A stretch of 64,000 bases of DNA from Lichtheimia corymbifera B2541 (GCA_000697475.1 JNEU01000966.1:1-64000); one strand, 5' to 3'; counted from the first letter of the stretch, positions 30,170 through 43,653 are shown. Notes: generated from the sequence alone by a model not told the origin. Numbers and translations: made by a program.

Positions 30170-30870
30170 CGAAGCATGCATATGGCTTAGATGGGTGGCA
30201 TTCTTGTTATATCCTACATTGTAAGAGTAATCCATCACTCATCATTCTTCTTTCACACGGTGATGATCAACAACATCATCATGGGTCATAACCCAACAAT
30301 TATTAATTTCCTTCAAAGACGTTTCATAGCTCAGTATTAGCAGCATTTCCACATTGTGCACAATGGGTTCAAATATACTTTGATTGTTGACTTGGGAGGG
30401 GAGGGTTAAATGATAGATAGCCAGTCATTAATTCCACATTCATTGTTTCTTCTAAATATCCAACAAACACCCACTAATAAAATAAGTCTTCAACGAGCTC
30501 ACAAATCTGCTTACGTTTAACATTGATGCTCGCTGGTGAGTCGTGAAGTTGTTATGTGCCACAATTAAGGCACACCACGAGTCGGATTGCAAAATTGTGT
30601 GTGCTGCATGATGGGCTGCAAATGCATCATTGTTGATAAGAACCAATTGAGACCCGATATACAATGACAAAGAAATGGGCATTCTATTACCATATCAATT
30701 CTCCCACCCGGGCTTGTCTTTTGGTATAGTAGGTATAGGTTGTCTTTGGTGGTGTTTGACAGCGATAGCAGGATGTTCTTTATTGATGCAAAGTCATGGA
30801 GAGATTTTGGGCGAAAACAATCACCAATGTATTCGTATTCACATTTGAGACCAAGAACACAACCAACCAT
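30170..30870 (-). pseudogene. Decayed tandem duplicate of the 3' end of the NRP1-like gene
   Basis: Aligned with 30.93-31.70 kb, this stretch repeats the neighbour's 3' flank, last exons and zinc-finger exons at an offset of about 740-790 bases. Matching blocks are GCATTTCCACATTGTGCACAATGGGTTC (30341; 31091), TTACGTTTAACATTG (30510; 31283), GCAAAATTGTGTGTGCTGCATGATGGGCT (30588; 31378) and GTTTGACAGCGATAGCAGGATGTTCT (30757; 31545). Stops and indels break every finger. It is a non-functional copy. Confidence 0.8.
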
Positions 30871-30894
30871 TTCCTGTCAGTATAGCGTATTTAT

Positions 30895-30995
30895 CAACAC
30901 ATCATCATCCCCAACAAGCATTTATCATTCTTTGTGATCGTAGAAACCCCCACGCCCACCGTGCATTGTAAGGATGATCCATCACTGGTGCCATT
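30895..30995 (+). repeat. Dispersed element R2, partial copy D
   Basis: Shares CATCCCCAACAAGCATTTATC, CTTTGTGATCG and CCCACGCCCACCGTGCA with copies B and C. It sits between the decayed duplicate and the live NRP1-like gene. Confidence 0.45.
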
Positions 30996-31057
30996 CTTCC
31001 TTCGCACGGCTATCAGCAAGAGACACAACTCCTCAATTAATTTCCTTCCAAAACCAT

Positions 31058-33229
31058 TTATTGTTCAATAATGATGCTTGAACTATCTGCTGCATTTCCA
31101 CATCGTGCACAATGGGTTCGCTTTGCAAAATCTAAATGCATCTTGTTAATTTCATTGTTACTTGAAAGGTGTGATGATAACTTACTATGAAATCCACATG
31201 CGTCGTTCCGGCATATCCAATCACCCGCTAACATAAAAAGGTCTTCAGTTATAGATAACAACACACTCACAAGAATCCACTTACGTTTAACATTGGGGCT
31301 TCCTGTGCCTGGAGTTGCCGATGCTGATGAGCCATGAGGTCTTGACGTGCCACAATTCAGGCACACGAGTCGGGTTGCAAAATTGTGTGTGCTGCATGAT
31401 GGGCTACAAGAGCGACATTGTTAGCAACAAGAACCAAGTAGTATACAATGAACATCCACTTACCATATCCAATCTCCCACTCGGAACTGCGTCTCAGCAT
31501 AATTGTAGGATGCCTGTGGTTGTGGTTGTGGATTGGGGTTGGGCGTTTGACAACGATAACAGGATGTTCTTGATGCAAAATTCTGGAAACTGCATTCAGG
31601 ATTTGGACAAAACCAATCACCAGGACGCACATGTATTCGAGAACCAGTTGTACCCGTGCTACTACGCTGTTCGGAACCACATTTGAGACAACGAGGTTGA
31701 GATGCATAATTGTGGAAACCGCAAGAGCATAGCCAGTCGCCTCCTGTTGACGTAGCATTGACCGTATGTGTAGTGGGTGGTGGATTGGGATTTTCAGCAT
31801 TGCATTTGAAGCAGTTGCGCCGAGAAGCAAAATTATGGAAGGAGCAGTTGGGACAATTCCAGTCTCCAGGGCGTACACGTCGTCGACTATTGGCTTGCAC
31901 TGGGAATTGGGTAAGGATATTTGCTGCTGCTTCAATCACGCGTTCACTGCTGGGGGATACTTCGATAGGTCGATCGCCAAGACACCTTCCATTTAACATC
32001 AAGCCACGTGATGCATCTTCATGTGAGTGGAACATGGCAAATCCAGATACGCTTGGCTTAGCATTGTGTTCGGATGCTTGGATCATATAGGTCATGGCAG
32101 GTCGTAGCCCGTTGGATGAGAACCATGCTTCCAATTCACCTTGTGTCACTTCATACGGTAGACCTGCTAGCCGTACCACTTTGGATGTCTCTTGGTTGAA
32201 ATGTTGTAGATCAGCACCAAAATCAATAGGCCGAGTCAATATGTCTTGATAATGGAAAGCCGCAAGATATCGTAGCACATTCACCACGGTAAGACATGCA
32301 TCCAATCCACTCGCATTGTTGCTATCCATCACCCGATCCACATGAAAGGTCTCGCATACATCGGCCAGCGATGTCGTTCGTAGACTCACTTCAGGCTGGT
32401 GATACACTTGCCATCGTTGCACTTCTTGCTTCAGATCAAACATTTGATAATACGCCAAATAGGCTGGTAACTCCATATTCTTGTCACGTGCTTCTCGTGG
32501 TAGCTGCATCCGTAATATCCATCCACCATGCGTCGCGAAACAAAAGCTCAGCTTCTTGGCTACCAATTCCTGTTGGATATACTCGTCCAATTCGCGGATT
32601 GCATCTTTGAATGTTCCTGCAGAATCAAGCTGTTTCCACGTGATGCCAGTGATGGATGTACAAAAGCTGGTCAAAGGTGTGCGTTCTGGACGTACGAAAA
32701 TATGCTGCTGGTGGGTTGTCTCCATGGTAGTTGTATCAACGACAACGTACGCAAGCTCTATAAACGCGAGTCAGTCATAATCCACAATATATACGTGTGT
32801 AGTACAATGCATACCGATGATCTCTGCATTTTCCTATTATGCTTTGCAGTTAGCATGAGCAACGACAAGGCACGAACACAACGCGACATACATACCTTGG
32901 TGACCTGAACAGCTGCTGGATTCGTTGGATTCTCGTCACATGTCGCTTCCACATTCAATACGATTAGACGATCGAAGGGAATAATAGACGCTGGCGTGTT
33001 GACCTTGTCGAGTACGGGGACTGGAGCTTGTTGATCGCCTGCATCGTCTGACTATCACTCATGTCAGCTTTCCGTATCGAATCAAGCAAGACGATCGTAC
33101 CTTGTGATGGGCAGCGTCGTTTGTTATTTGAGTATATTGTCGAACCGCGTCTTCTGTTATCTGTAGTTTCCTTGCTTCGAGCTCATTGTCGACGGCATCA
33201 GCCTTTCGTTTCCTTTCAAGGTTATCCAT
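31058..33229 (-). CDS. NRP1/Arp-type RNA-binding protein: degenerate DEDDh exonuclease domain, RRM, five RanBP2 zinc fingers
   Basis: Seven exons (33229-33101, 33051-32896, 32833-32815, 32757-31464, 31403-31285, 31227-31186, 31131-31058) close in frame at 610 residues. A coiled, charged N-terminus precedes an ERI-1-like RNase H fold (LIVLNVEATCDE, TSITGITWKQLD, ATHGGWILRMQLPREARDK). An RRM follows (KVVRLAGLPYEVTQGELEAW, SGFAMFHSHEDASRGLMLNG). The tail has five RanBP2-type fingers, each with GDW..C.....HN(F/Y)A.R..C..C spacing (for example PGDWNCPNCSFHNFASRRNC and GGDWLCSCGFHNYASQ). Fingers 4 and 5 lie in the small 3' exons. The exonuclease residues look lost (Asn for Asp in VLNVEA, His for Asp in THGG), so the domain is probably structural. 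Yeast NRP1 is a stress-granule-associated RNA binder. Confidence 0.88.
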
Positions 33230-33429
33230 GTGTGTTCAACGAGTGAGTAAGAAGCGTGTATGTTTCAGTGCCAGCCGCCTAATGTTGCATATTGCTAGCA
33301 TTGGTACTCCTCCACAATATCTTTGACCACAACCCAATTATCACTCATGGTACGGACACACAGCCATTGTGATGGTGTCACACTTTTTTTAATAATACTC
33401 TTCAATGTAGATACAAGATTTCTTCTTCT

Positions 33430-34959
<1,530 letters not shown>

Positions 34960-35039
34960 TGTATGGAAGGGTATCGGGTCTCGTGTATAGAGAAAAAGTG
35001 TGGTAGTTTAGAGGAGGAAAGGAGAACGAAAAACGACGA

Positions 35040-35090
35040 GTAAAAGAAGAGAAAGAAAAAGAGAAAGAGAGAGAGAGAGAGGATCGAGAA
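35040..35090 (-). promoter_or_regulatory. Polypyrimidine leader upstream of the CaMK start
   Basis: A 50-base purine-only run on the + strand (AAAGAAGAGAAAGAAAAAGA and onward GAGAGAGAGA), that is CT-only on the gene's sense strand, 80-130 bases before the ATG. It is one of several such tracts (see findings). Role as initiator or nucleosome-free element is inferred. Confidence 0.4.
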
Positions 35091-35180
35091 CACTGCTGCA
35101 GCAGAGATTAAAGCACGCGTGTCAAATTAAGCTGTGTACTCCACCAAACGTTTCAGGCAACATATCTGAAACCAACTTAT

Positions 35181-38108
35181 CTATGCATGATTTAATTGTT
35201 GTTCTAATCCTAAGTCTTGAACTTTTCTAAACACTTCAATGTCTATTGCTTGTGCATTCTTGGGACTCGCCATTGCCAATCCATCCTTTAACAATCCGGC
35301 CAAAGTCTCATCCATGGTGGGAGTGATTTGCTTAATGATATGAGGAACAAACTTGCCAGAAACGTATAACGGTTGTTGATACAAAGCTTGAAAGCAAAGT
35401 AAACTCGTCAAATGCAAAATTGAAGGTGCTGTTGCTTGGGATACAGGCGTGCTTTTGAGCTGTTGCCATAGTGATTCTTGCACATCCTTGTTCGTTTGCC
35501 TACCGTAAAGAGTGAGATTTTAAACATCCTCGATGCTCGCACACACACAACATACACTTGTTGTTCTTCTAGTGCTCCCTCGCTGAGGAAAGAGGATTTC
35601 TTCAAATGTTCAATAAGCTGTTCAGCTTTCTATTGTTTGGAAAGATTTGTGATGACGAGCGTTAGCACACGTCCATAAAATCTCTGCCATCCATAGTATT
35701 CTCACCTTGCCATTCAATATACTGGTATATAAACTGGAGTCATCGTCATTGGTAAAAGTGGCTAATAGCTCTTTCTTCTGGGCCTCGTCCATGTTGACAT
35801 CGAACTTTTTCATGGTCCCTTCTCCATCCCCGGTACGTTCCATCTCCTTCAAGGCTGTTAGACCAAATAGATACTGTAGCCCCAGTTGTCGTACGATATA
35901 TTTCTCCAAGCTTTTCCTTGCCGATTCATCTACGTCGTGTATATGTATGAGCTTGAATCCTTTTCACAATTGGCTTTTTCCTTTCATACCTTGGAAGTGA
36001 TCTATTGATTGGAAGGTGAAGTATATCTTCCGGGCCAAATCCTTCATATTTGCTTGCTGCTGCGTGATATACTTGTCATCTTGACCTGCAGATACGAGTG
36101 ATGGTGACACATATACGGTCTGAATGGCTTTAGCCAAAGCCTCAGTCATTGGTTTCTTCAATACAGGCACCAAGTTCTCGGCAAAAGCAGGGCTCAATCC
36201 TTGCTGATCCACCAAAAAGCCCGAAATCTATAGATACATGTTAGCTTGTTACTCTTTTAGCTCTTTAAGCAAGACGAACCTCTTGATTGGAAAGGTGTAC
36301 TGCCACTTCGTTTGCTAATTTCCTCTTGCTTTTACCGCTGTGCAATCGCTTCTCTTGTTGTATCTCTTTGAGGGCGAGACGATCAATGAGTGGTTGTGCT
36401 TGGCTGACAGTAGTAGAAATAAAATCCGACGTGACGATGAAGCATGCATTGAGTATAGTGCGCTGTCGCTGTTGTTGTCTTGTTGCACGAGACGTCAATA
36501 CATCCAAAAGGGATCCAACATCCGAGGCACTAAAGGCGAAGGGTGCTAATTGCTATGTAGAGTCACATGATATCTCCATTAGTCTAGATGAACAATGCAT
36601 GAATAATCTTGTCGTGTGATATTTTACCGACACGTCTGCCCAACCACGGGTGGATAATTGCTCCTCCATGTGGTTATCGATATCTTTGATCAATGACTGT
36701 GTGGCTCCACAGGTATCAAGTAATGTAATATCACCATCCAATCGCAGTAACAAGTCCTTGGGGTTAGAGTAGCTGTAATGTTGCTCCACGGTATCATATT
36801 CTACACATGCAAACGGTGAGTTAAGATACCTTTTCGAAGCACCATCATTGAGGCACACACTCTCTCTTTCTTACCAATATAACCACCGGCTTCCAAAAGT
36901 GATGAAATCAAAGATAATTGACGATCCTTGTAGGAATGTGGAATAAAGATCGATTTTTCACGACGACCACGGAATGTCCCTGGTGCTTGTTCCTCACGAA
37001 TGACATTATCCAAGATGGCTGAAGACATTGGGTTGATCAGTGATTAAGTTAGACCCTGAGTATAGAATATGCAAGCACACTCAAAGACGAAATGAAAAAT
37101 ATTACCATAATACAGCGCCTCCTGGGATCCGAGTATGCTAGTGTTACGTTGCAGTTTAAACATGGATAGGGGTCTATAGATCATTAAGCATATTAGTCAG
37201 GTCAATCAACTACTACTAATCTCCCTCATATAGGCATTTTCAGTGATCCGCGCACGCACCCACACACAGGCATTGTTCATATCCGCACAAGCATTCTCGC
37301 TATCATTCCACATTCCCCTCCCCCCTGTATATCACGTCCTGTCTCTCCTTACTCTGTAGCTTGTTGAAGCGCATCCGAAATATACTGCTTTGCCTTGTTT
37401 GCATAATCCCGTGTCATGATAGTGTCAGGTAATTGTTGATATCGGACATAGTGTTGAGTAATATATGGTTCAAGTGCCTGCATGAAGTAAAGTGGCAAAT
37501 TAATATCCACGTGTATGCTCCCAGAAATGTGATAACCACAACCTACCTCGACAATGAAATTGTAGGGTAATTTCCATTGACGCGCTAACGTAACCAGAGA
37601 ACAATGACCATTGGCTTCAATATCGGTATCCAGTTGACTGGGAAGCGTGTCGACATACTCGCTATATCATCAACTCGAATGAGTATAAGGCTCATGGATG
37701 TAATTGATATATATTTACCTGGTGAGTAAGATATCATCACCAGCCTTGATCCAATTTTCCTCGGGTGCAAGCACAGACCAATTATCCAGGATCGCCTCAT
37801 GCTCGACGTTCAACTCTTGAGCAAGTTCGGCCACCGACGTTCTCCCTAATTAGGCCGTTTATGACATTGCAGGTCGGTTACTAAATCAAGCAGCATGGTA
37901 AGGAGAAGGAGGGGGTGTATTGAGTATTTGAAGCTGTACCGTTGCAGGTTGCCATGGAAGCACGAATGTGGTTTTGCACATGGTCCATTGTCAGGAACGA
38001 CTGGTGATCAAGCGACTGGATGACGCCTTCAAGATAGTTATGGTCGAGCCCTTGTTGCACAAGTTGAATAAAGAGGTCTTCCAATACGGTGGATGATACG
38101 TCAGTCAT
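35181..38108 (-). CDS. UFL1: UFL1, E3 UFM1-protein ligase 1
   Basis: About 12 exons, roughly 680 residues (human UFL1 is about 790). In order: N-terminal winged helices (SVAELAQELNVEHEAILDNW, VTLARQWKLPYNFIVEAL, TRPLSMFKLQRNTSILGSQE, SIFIPHSYKDRQLSLISSLL, LEAGGYIEYDTVEQ), then GWADVSQLAPFAFSASDV, a linker with KRKLANEVAVHLS, and an all-helical C-terminus with PSILHLTSLLCFQALYQQ and KFVPHIIKQITP. All these segments match UFL1 in order and wording. UFL1 with DDRGK1 (UFBP1) and CDK5RAP3 forms the ER-anchored ligase that attaches UFM1 to ribosomal protein uL24. Splice joints I checked: 37940/37845, then 37360/37172 (GCTACAGA joined to GACCCCTATCC). The UFM1 system is missing from the model yeasts, so an intact gene here is notable. 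It is divergent from SHO1 with 305 bases between the starts. Confidence 0.9.
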
Positions 38109-38289
38109 GTTTCAAAGGAGGGAGTGAGTTACGCGTAGGGAGGTGGGGAGGAGGTACTTGGTCACAAAGGTGCTCACACTCACATTGTGTAGATGCGTCA
38201 ATGTACTGGGCGTGTGTGTGTTACGTGACTTTTGGCCAATCCCAAATCCATGCAGCAGCATTCATCTCGTCTGCACTTTATTCATTCAA

Positions 38290-38410
38290 CGTTTTGGAAG
38301 AATGCCATTATTACTTTTTTTTCCCTTTTCCCTTTCCATTCATTCATTCATTCCTTTGTCTTTAAGAACCCGATCCTCTCTTTTTTTCTTTTTCCCTTTC
38401 CTCTCTTTAT
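38290..38410 (+). promoter_or_regulatory. Long polypyrimidine tract before SHO1
   Basis: On the sense strand about 120 bases are almost entirely C and T (runs such as TTTTTTTTCCCTTTTCCC and CTCTTTTTTTCTTTTTCCC) with a CATT repeat in between, ending four bases before the ATG. It resembles the leaders of neighbouring genes. Confidence 0.45.
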
Positions 38411-38413
38411 ATC

Positions 38414-39607
38414 ATGCCACGATTATCGTTTCACAGACTTGCACAAAATCGATTCGTATTATTAACCAGCATACTCGCCACTGTAAGCAACATCTTGAAT
38501 GGGGGAAACGTATATCAGTAACCAACATCATTCATCCATGTAGGGCGGATGGTGCGTTGCTTTTGGCGGAGCTGTAGTCCTCAAGGCGTTATACGGGGCT
38601 TGGTGGGTGGTGATCTATGAGGCGTTGATCGTCGCAGGCACCTTGATGGTTTTCATGTCCAATCGCATGCAACATTATCGATACTCTGTAAGATACCTTT
38701 TATACTTTAACAATACGCACATACCCATCATCCATATATCATTCAATTAGTTCCTGACGTTTTTGGGTGCCAGCATTCCTTTGCTTACAATCCAAGTTGA
38801 TTATGTCATTCAATACACAAAGCCAACTGTACCACGTGAACCTGCCAATGCATATGCCGCTGGCTATATTGTCCTTATCATTGTTCAGGTATGCTTGAAA
38901 AGAGAGAGAGCAATACATACATCATTCGTTGCTGACATGATGTAGTATATGTGGATAGTCGTTTTCGGCAGCGATCCTTCCAGCTATTTTGGACAATTTG
39001 GTACATTAGAACAACCACCTTCATTATCGACCAAGGATGCAGGACATCATCAACCACCAACCATTGTATACGGTGAAAAACATCTTGAAGATATTAGTGT
39101 ATCATCCACAAGCCAGATCACCGGCATCATGGGTCACCACCAACCGCCACCACCACCACAGGAAAATCTTGCCTCTCCATTACCACCAGCACACTCATCG
39201 CTCCCAACACCAGAAGAAACGGTCGTTCAATATCACGAACAAGTGGAGGCACTTCATGCTTGTAAGCCAACATCACATGACATAGGCAGATAGATCCTCC
39301 TTTTCATATATGAACTTTTATCCTCGATTTAGATACAGCAAATCCTGATGATCCCAACGAATTGAGCTTCGAAAAGGGTGAAATGCTTCAAGTAGTTGAT
39401 CGTAAGGGCAACTGGTGGCAAGCACGCAAGGCTACGGGTGAAATTGGCATCATTCCAAGCAACTATGTAAGTCATATATAGATCCACACCCCCCTCTCCC
39501 ATTTCGCTACACATGATTTTGACAAGCTTCTACTTTTGATGTTTTAGTTCGGCCCTGCAACAGGAGGAGTATCCGGAAACGGCGGTCCAGGATGCCAGCA
39601 ACCATAA
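38414..39607 (+). CDS. SHO1: SHO1-type osmosensor (four membrane spans, SH3)
   Basis: Six exons (38414-38482, 38544-38687, 38751-38888, 38946-39261, 39333-39466, 39548-39607) join in frame to 286 residues, the usual SHO1 size. Four membrane segments occur within about the first 140 residues (for example [58 protein letters not shown]). A Pro-rich cytosolic linker ([20 protein letters not shown]) follows, then an SH3 domain ([39 protein letters not shown]). The SH3 binds the PBS2 MAPKK in the HOG pathway at sites of polarised growth. The end is GGPGCQQP. Confidence 0.95.
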
Positions 39608-40602
39608 TGATAATCCCCATGCTCACATTTTATCATACCCCTGCTACGGCTGCTGCTGGTCTACATTACATACACACAGCTTGTTGCAGTCATTTTAATA
39701 TAGTAATATACTTTTATACCTTAACTTTGATCATGTAAACCTGTTGCGTTGTGCAAAGTGTATGCGTGTGCGTGCATGTTATTGCAAGATGGTATGTTTA
39801 AAGATCAAAAGGGAGCTATTTATGGTGCTCTTTGATGACCTTATACAAGTGAACTACCCAGAGATTCACTTACAGATATAAGAAAGTGAGCCAAACGAGA
39901 TTCACCGTGTCATGAAATTTCGACGATACCATATTTGATGCCTTTAATCGTAGTCATTCGTCAGCCTATATAAGAGTGGGATATCCCTGCAAGGTGTACA
40001 ATGGTCATCGTGGACGACACTCTTTACCAACGATAACGTGGTGAAGACCATCAATATAGCCATATGCATACTACAGATGTCCATACACACGAACATGCAC
40101 ACCACCATCATCATGATAGATGAGTGATGGGTGATGCCATTGTTGGATCATTTGCCACCTTGTCTATCTCAAATCTTGATTTCTGCATGCACAATCAATC
40201 ATACCAGGGCTCTCTGTGAAGGATCCCGATCAATCTATCAGCTCATCATCATTCTTAACCGACATTTTATCACTCTTTGTGGTCACAGAAATACCCGCGC
40301 CCACCGTACAGATATAAACAAGATGAATGTTGTCGCCCATCGTTTTTCTCCCATATATCTCTTTCTTTCCATCATCATATCACTCTTTGATCCATGACAA
40401 CTCCATAAAATCTTTTGGTGTGTACAGTATCATGATTGAGGGTCCTTTTTGTAAGCGAACCATGTGCTAATATTTGTGGCGATTGTTATGGCTTCATTGT
40501 TATCCTAGTATTTCTATTTCTCTTGTTGTCATTGTGTTTGGCCCTTTTTCTTGGTTAAACCTATAACGATTTTGGAAGTAACGACAATATCATTGACAAG
40601 CC
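39608..40602. other. Gene-free stretch with R2 copy C
   Basis: The 3' flank of SHO1, then the R2 repeat. No gene is recognised. Confidence 0.4.
40120..40560 (+). repeat. Dispersed element R2, copy C
   Basis: Carries in order CTTTGTGGTCACAGAAATAC, CCGCGCCCACCGTACAGAT, ATGTTGTCGCCCATCG, ATATATCTCTTTCTTTCC and CATTGTTATCCTAG, all found in copies A and/or B. It is the longest of the copies. No coding capacity is recognised. Confidence 0.55.
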
Positions 40603-41475
40603 ATGATTGCGTTGTGGAGGCGATACGAAGAAGAATCGTCTGCCATAGCAGATCGAAAGGGTCTATCAGTAGAGAATACTATTGTACATAGCCATTTCCA
40701 TCCAATCAGCGATGTTGCCCAATCCTCTACATGGGAACGGAACAATGCTCCTGCTCCAGATATTTATTTCCATGATTCAAGTGTCTCGATCCGAGCGGAT
40801 TTGACTGAGTTACGCTCAAACAAAAGCTACATCAAAAGACACCTTCCCTTGATCCCGCTTTTGCAATGATCGTTTGTTGAGCTGGTAAGGACACGCACGA
40901 TGGCATATGATTACTTTGGCTGATACATATTATAGGACAAATAGGATTTGTACAGCAATGCTACCAAACGCCCTGATGCAACAATGACCTTGCGGGAGCA
41001 ATGCCACAGCGCATCTCCGCTAGGCTTCTGCGAGGTCAAGCCTGACGACAGTGCCCTGAGCTTGACGTCCACCTTCACCGATTTGCTGCGCTTGGGGCTG
41101 TTTGCCAAAAGTGGCATTGACAAGGAGGAGGTTCGAACAATGATGGTTGTGCAGGCAGTGGGGTAAGAGTACACAAATGATTATGTTACCTGGAATGAGA
41201 TTATTAATAGGTATATTGCAGGTTTGACGGCGACCTTTTATATGATGGAGATACTGGCGCCCGGATTCTACCCTCTTGTACAAGTGGCAACAACAACAGT
41301 ACCACAAACCATGGATCAACTGCCACAGTTTCTGATGACATTGACCACATTGAAGCGAGTGTATATGGCATATCGGATCCATTGCACAAGGCGGGACGCC
41401 GAAAGCAAGCGAAAGGTCACGAAATGGAAGAAGGCATCGTTGGCGGGCGATAAACTTACATCCAGCCAACAATAA
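40603..41475 (+). CDS. Orphan-family protein (Mucoromycota-type), gene model incomplete
   Basis: Two 3' exons are secure: 40945-41162 and 41211-41475 join in frame (161 codons). They give LREQCHSASPLGFCEVKPDD, LLRLGLFAKSGIDKEE, VVQAVGYIAGLTATFYMMEI and LPQFLMTLTTLKRVYMAYR, ending in a Lys-rich tail. The wording (a short-chain helix with RLGLFAKSGID, then VVQAVG..G..ATFY) resembles a lineage-specific hypothetical protein type I associate with zygomycete genomes. An 88-codon frame at 40603 is the likely 5' exon, but its stop at 40867 and the donor at 40884 do not connect in frame to 40945. The gene is therefore either truncated or decayed, or uses a splice I missed. Function is unknown. Confidence 0.45.
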
Positions 41476-42032
41476 ACAAAGCGTACCGTACATGCGAATA
41501 TAGGCGCTTCTATTGTTAATGTAATGTTTGTCTCTCTTTATCACTATCGCTGGTCTTGTTTCTAACTCACTTTTATTCTCTATCATGATTTGTACATTGT
41601 AGTTCAAGGCGTCAGCTGAGGTAATCTTCCACGGGATGACCCTCCTTTGGTCGATGAGAACCCGTATGAGTGGCAAAGGGTTGCAGGTGCCTCTGAAGGT
41701 GTATACTCAAGAAGATTGCATTTAACTTTTCAAAATGTTACACGGGTGGTTCCACGTGAGCGACGTACCTGATATCAAAGTTTTTGTGTTGCACTTATCC
41801 GTCAATCACGCTTGTTCTCATGACCACTCATGTCTTTACCTTTATAAAAATCAACTCCAGCACATCATTACCAACACGTTGTTATTGCTATTGTAGTTTA
41901 TAATAAAATCCTTTTATATCTTGTAGAATGAAAAAAAGACACGTGGGAAGGGGGAAGTGTTTGTGGATTATATATACACAGCAGATACGCAGGTAAAGTT
42001 TATTCTTAGCTGCCAAGCTAAACCAAGCCTTT
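41476..42032. other. Intergenic, nothing recognised
   Basis: Convergent 3' flanks of the orphan gene and Rab11. No gene or repeat is seen. Confidence 0.4.
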
Positions 42033-43153
42033 TTAGCAGCAGCCACCTTGCTTTTGCTCTTCGGGTGTTTGTGACACCAAAATCGTTTGACCACCGGTGG
42101 GTTTGATGGCATTGTTGGAAGACTCAAGGGCCTTGTTGGATACGATACGGTAGATTTCTAGTATGTGTGTGTGAGAAAGAAAAAAAAAACCTCATTCTGC
42201 GTGATCTCTTTTCTCGCCCTCTCTTTTTCTCCCCCATCATACCAGTCAAAATCTTTTGGAAAGAAAGCTCAACGTTGGTAGCATCCAAAGCCGAAGTTTC
42301 AATGAAAGAGAGACCGTTCTCGGCTATAGTAAATCGATGATCCATCAATACCACTTCTCTTTTCAAGGTGTGGATAATGTTACTTACCAGCAAACTGCTT
42401 GGCTTCATCGGTTGGTACAGCTCTCAGGTGTCTCAAATCACTCTTGTTGCCGACAAGCATAATGACAATGTTTGAGTCTGCATGATCCCGTAACTCCTTG
42501 AGCCAACGTCCCACACTTTCATAGGTCGAGTGCTTTGAAATATCATACACCAACAGTGCACCTACAGCACCACGATAGTATCTAAAACACACCCATCATG
42601 TGTGAGTCAAACGATATCCCCTATTTCCACTCTCTCTCTCTCTCTTTCTCCTTCTTCAGTGATACTCACGCGCTGGTAATAGCACGGTAACGTTCCTGAC
42701 CAGCTACAATATAAAGCAATAGTATGATCAATAAAAAGAAAAGAATGGGATTGTGTAACTGCAACAAAAGAAAATAGGGTGCTTCCAAGCAGGATCATCA
42801 CTACCACCACCACCGTAACCACCCCACCCCCTTGAACATAAGGGTCATGCCTATCCCCCTCTGTGGGTCGCCCCTGCCGATATCTCTGTCTCTTTACCTG
42901 TATCCCAGATCTGGGCCTTGATTACTTTGTTATCGACTTGAATGCTACGAGTGGCAAATTCGACACCAATGGTACTCTTGGACTCAAGGTTGAATTCATT
43001 GCGAGTGAATCTTCCGAGAAGGTTGGTCTTGCCGACACCCGAGTCTCCAATGAGGACAACTGTAACGCCAGATGAGTCGGTGTGACGGAAGCGCGCGTAT
43101 ATTAGAAAGCACATACCTTTGAAGAGATAGTCATATTCGTCGTCTCGGCTCAT
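42033..43153 (-). CDS. Rab11/Ypt3-type small GTPase
   Basis: Six exons (43153-43117, 43059-42898, 42703-42670, 42581-42388, 42323-42243, 42157-42033) splice in frame to 210 residues. It has P-loop GDSGVGKTN, switch [40 protein letters not shown] and ETSALD. The [10 protein letters not shown] and [13 protein letters not shown] wording is specific for the Rab11/Ypt3/Ypt31 branch. The C-terminal GGCC carries the two prenylated cysteines. It drives late Golgi and recycling-endosome traffic to growth sites. A GA-rich run (43257-43290; CT on the sense strand) lies just upstream. Confidence 0.95.
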
Positions 43154-43653
43154 ATTGTTTGTACTTTGGTTATATAAAAGTCAAGTGAAAGCGGGGGAAT
43201 AAAAAGTAAGAGGTAAAAAAGAAAGAAGTATCTGTACAAGAAGAACCAAGAACACGACCTAAGAGAGAGAGAGCGAGAGAGAGAAAGGTCCCGCTGTCAC
43301 ACGATGGTCGATATATGGTGTCCGCTACTTGGTGCTTTCTTTTTTTTGGCTCTCATGTGATATGCAAGTGCAGCAGTTGACATCATTATATCCAGATCAC
43401 TTTTTCACTCTTTCCTTTCTATAATTTGACTGTGAACCTATGGGACAAAGAAGGGGGTGTATGTTATATGATGCAGCAGCGGGTTACCTTCTTGCATGGT
43501 AGTCTGCATGATCATCCGTAAACACACCACAACGCTGATCCGCATGCACAAAAAAGAAACAAAACTCAGTTCTCTATTCCGTGAGAAATCCGATGATGTT
43601 TATTATGTGCACAGAAAGGATTTATTGGGTAAAAAATGGTATATACAGATCTT
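43154..43653. other. Divergent/convergent spacer upstream of Rab11
   Basis: Contains a purine tract at 43200-43290 (polypyrimidine in the Rab11 sense) and no recognisable gene. Confidence 0.4.
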
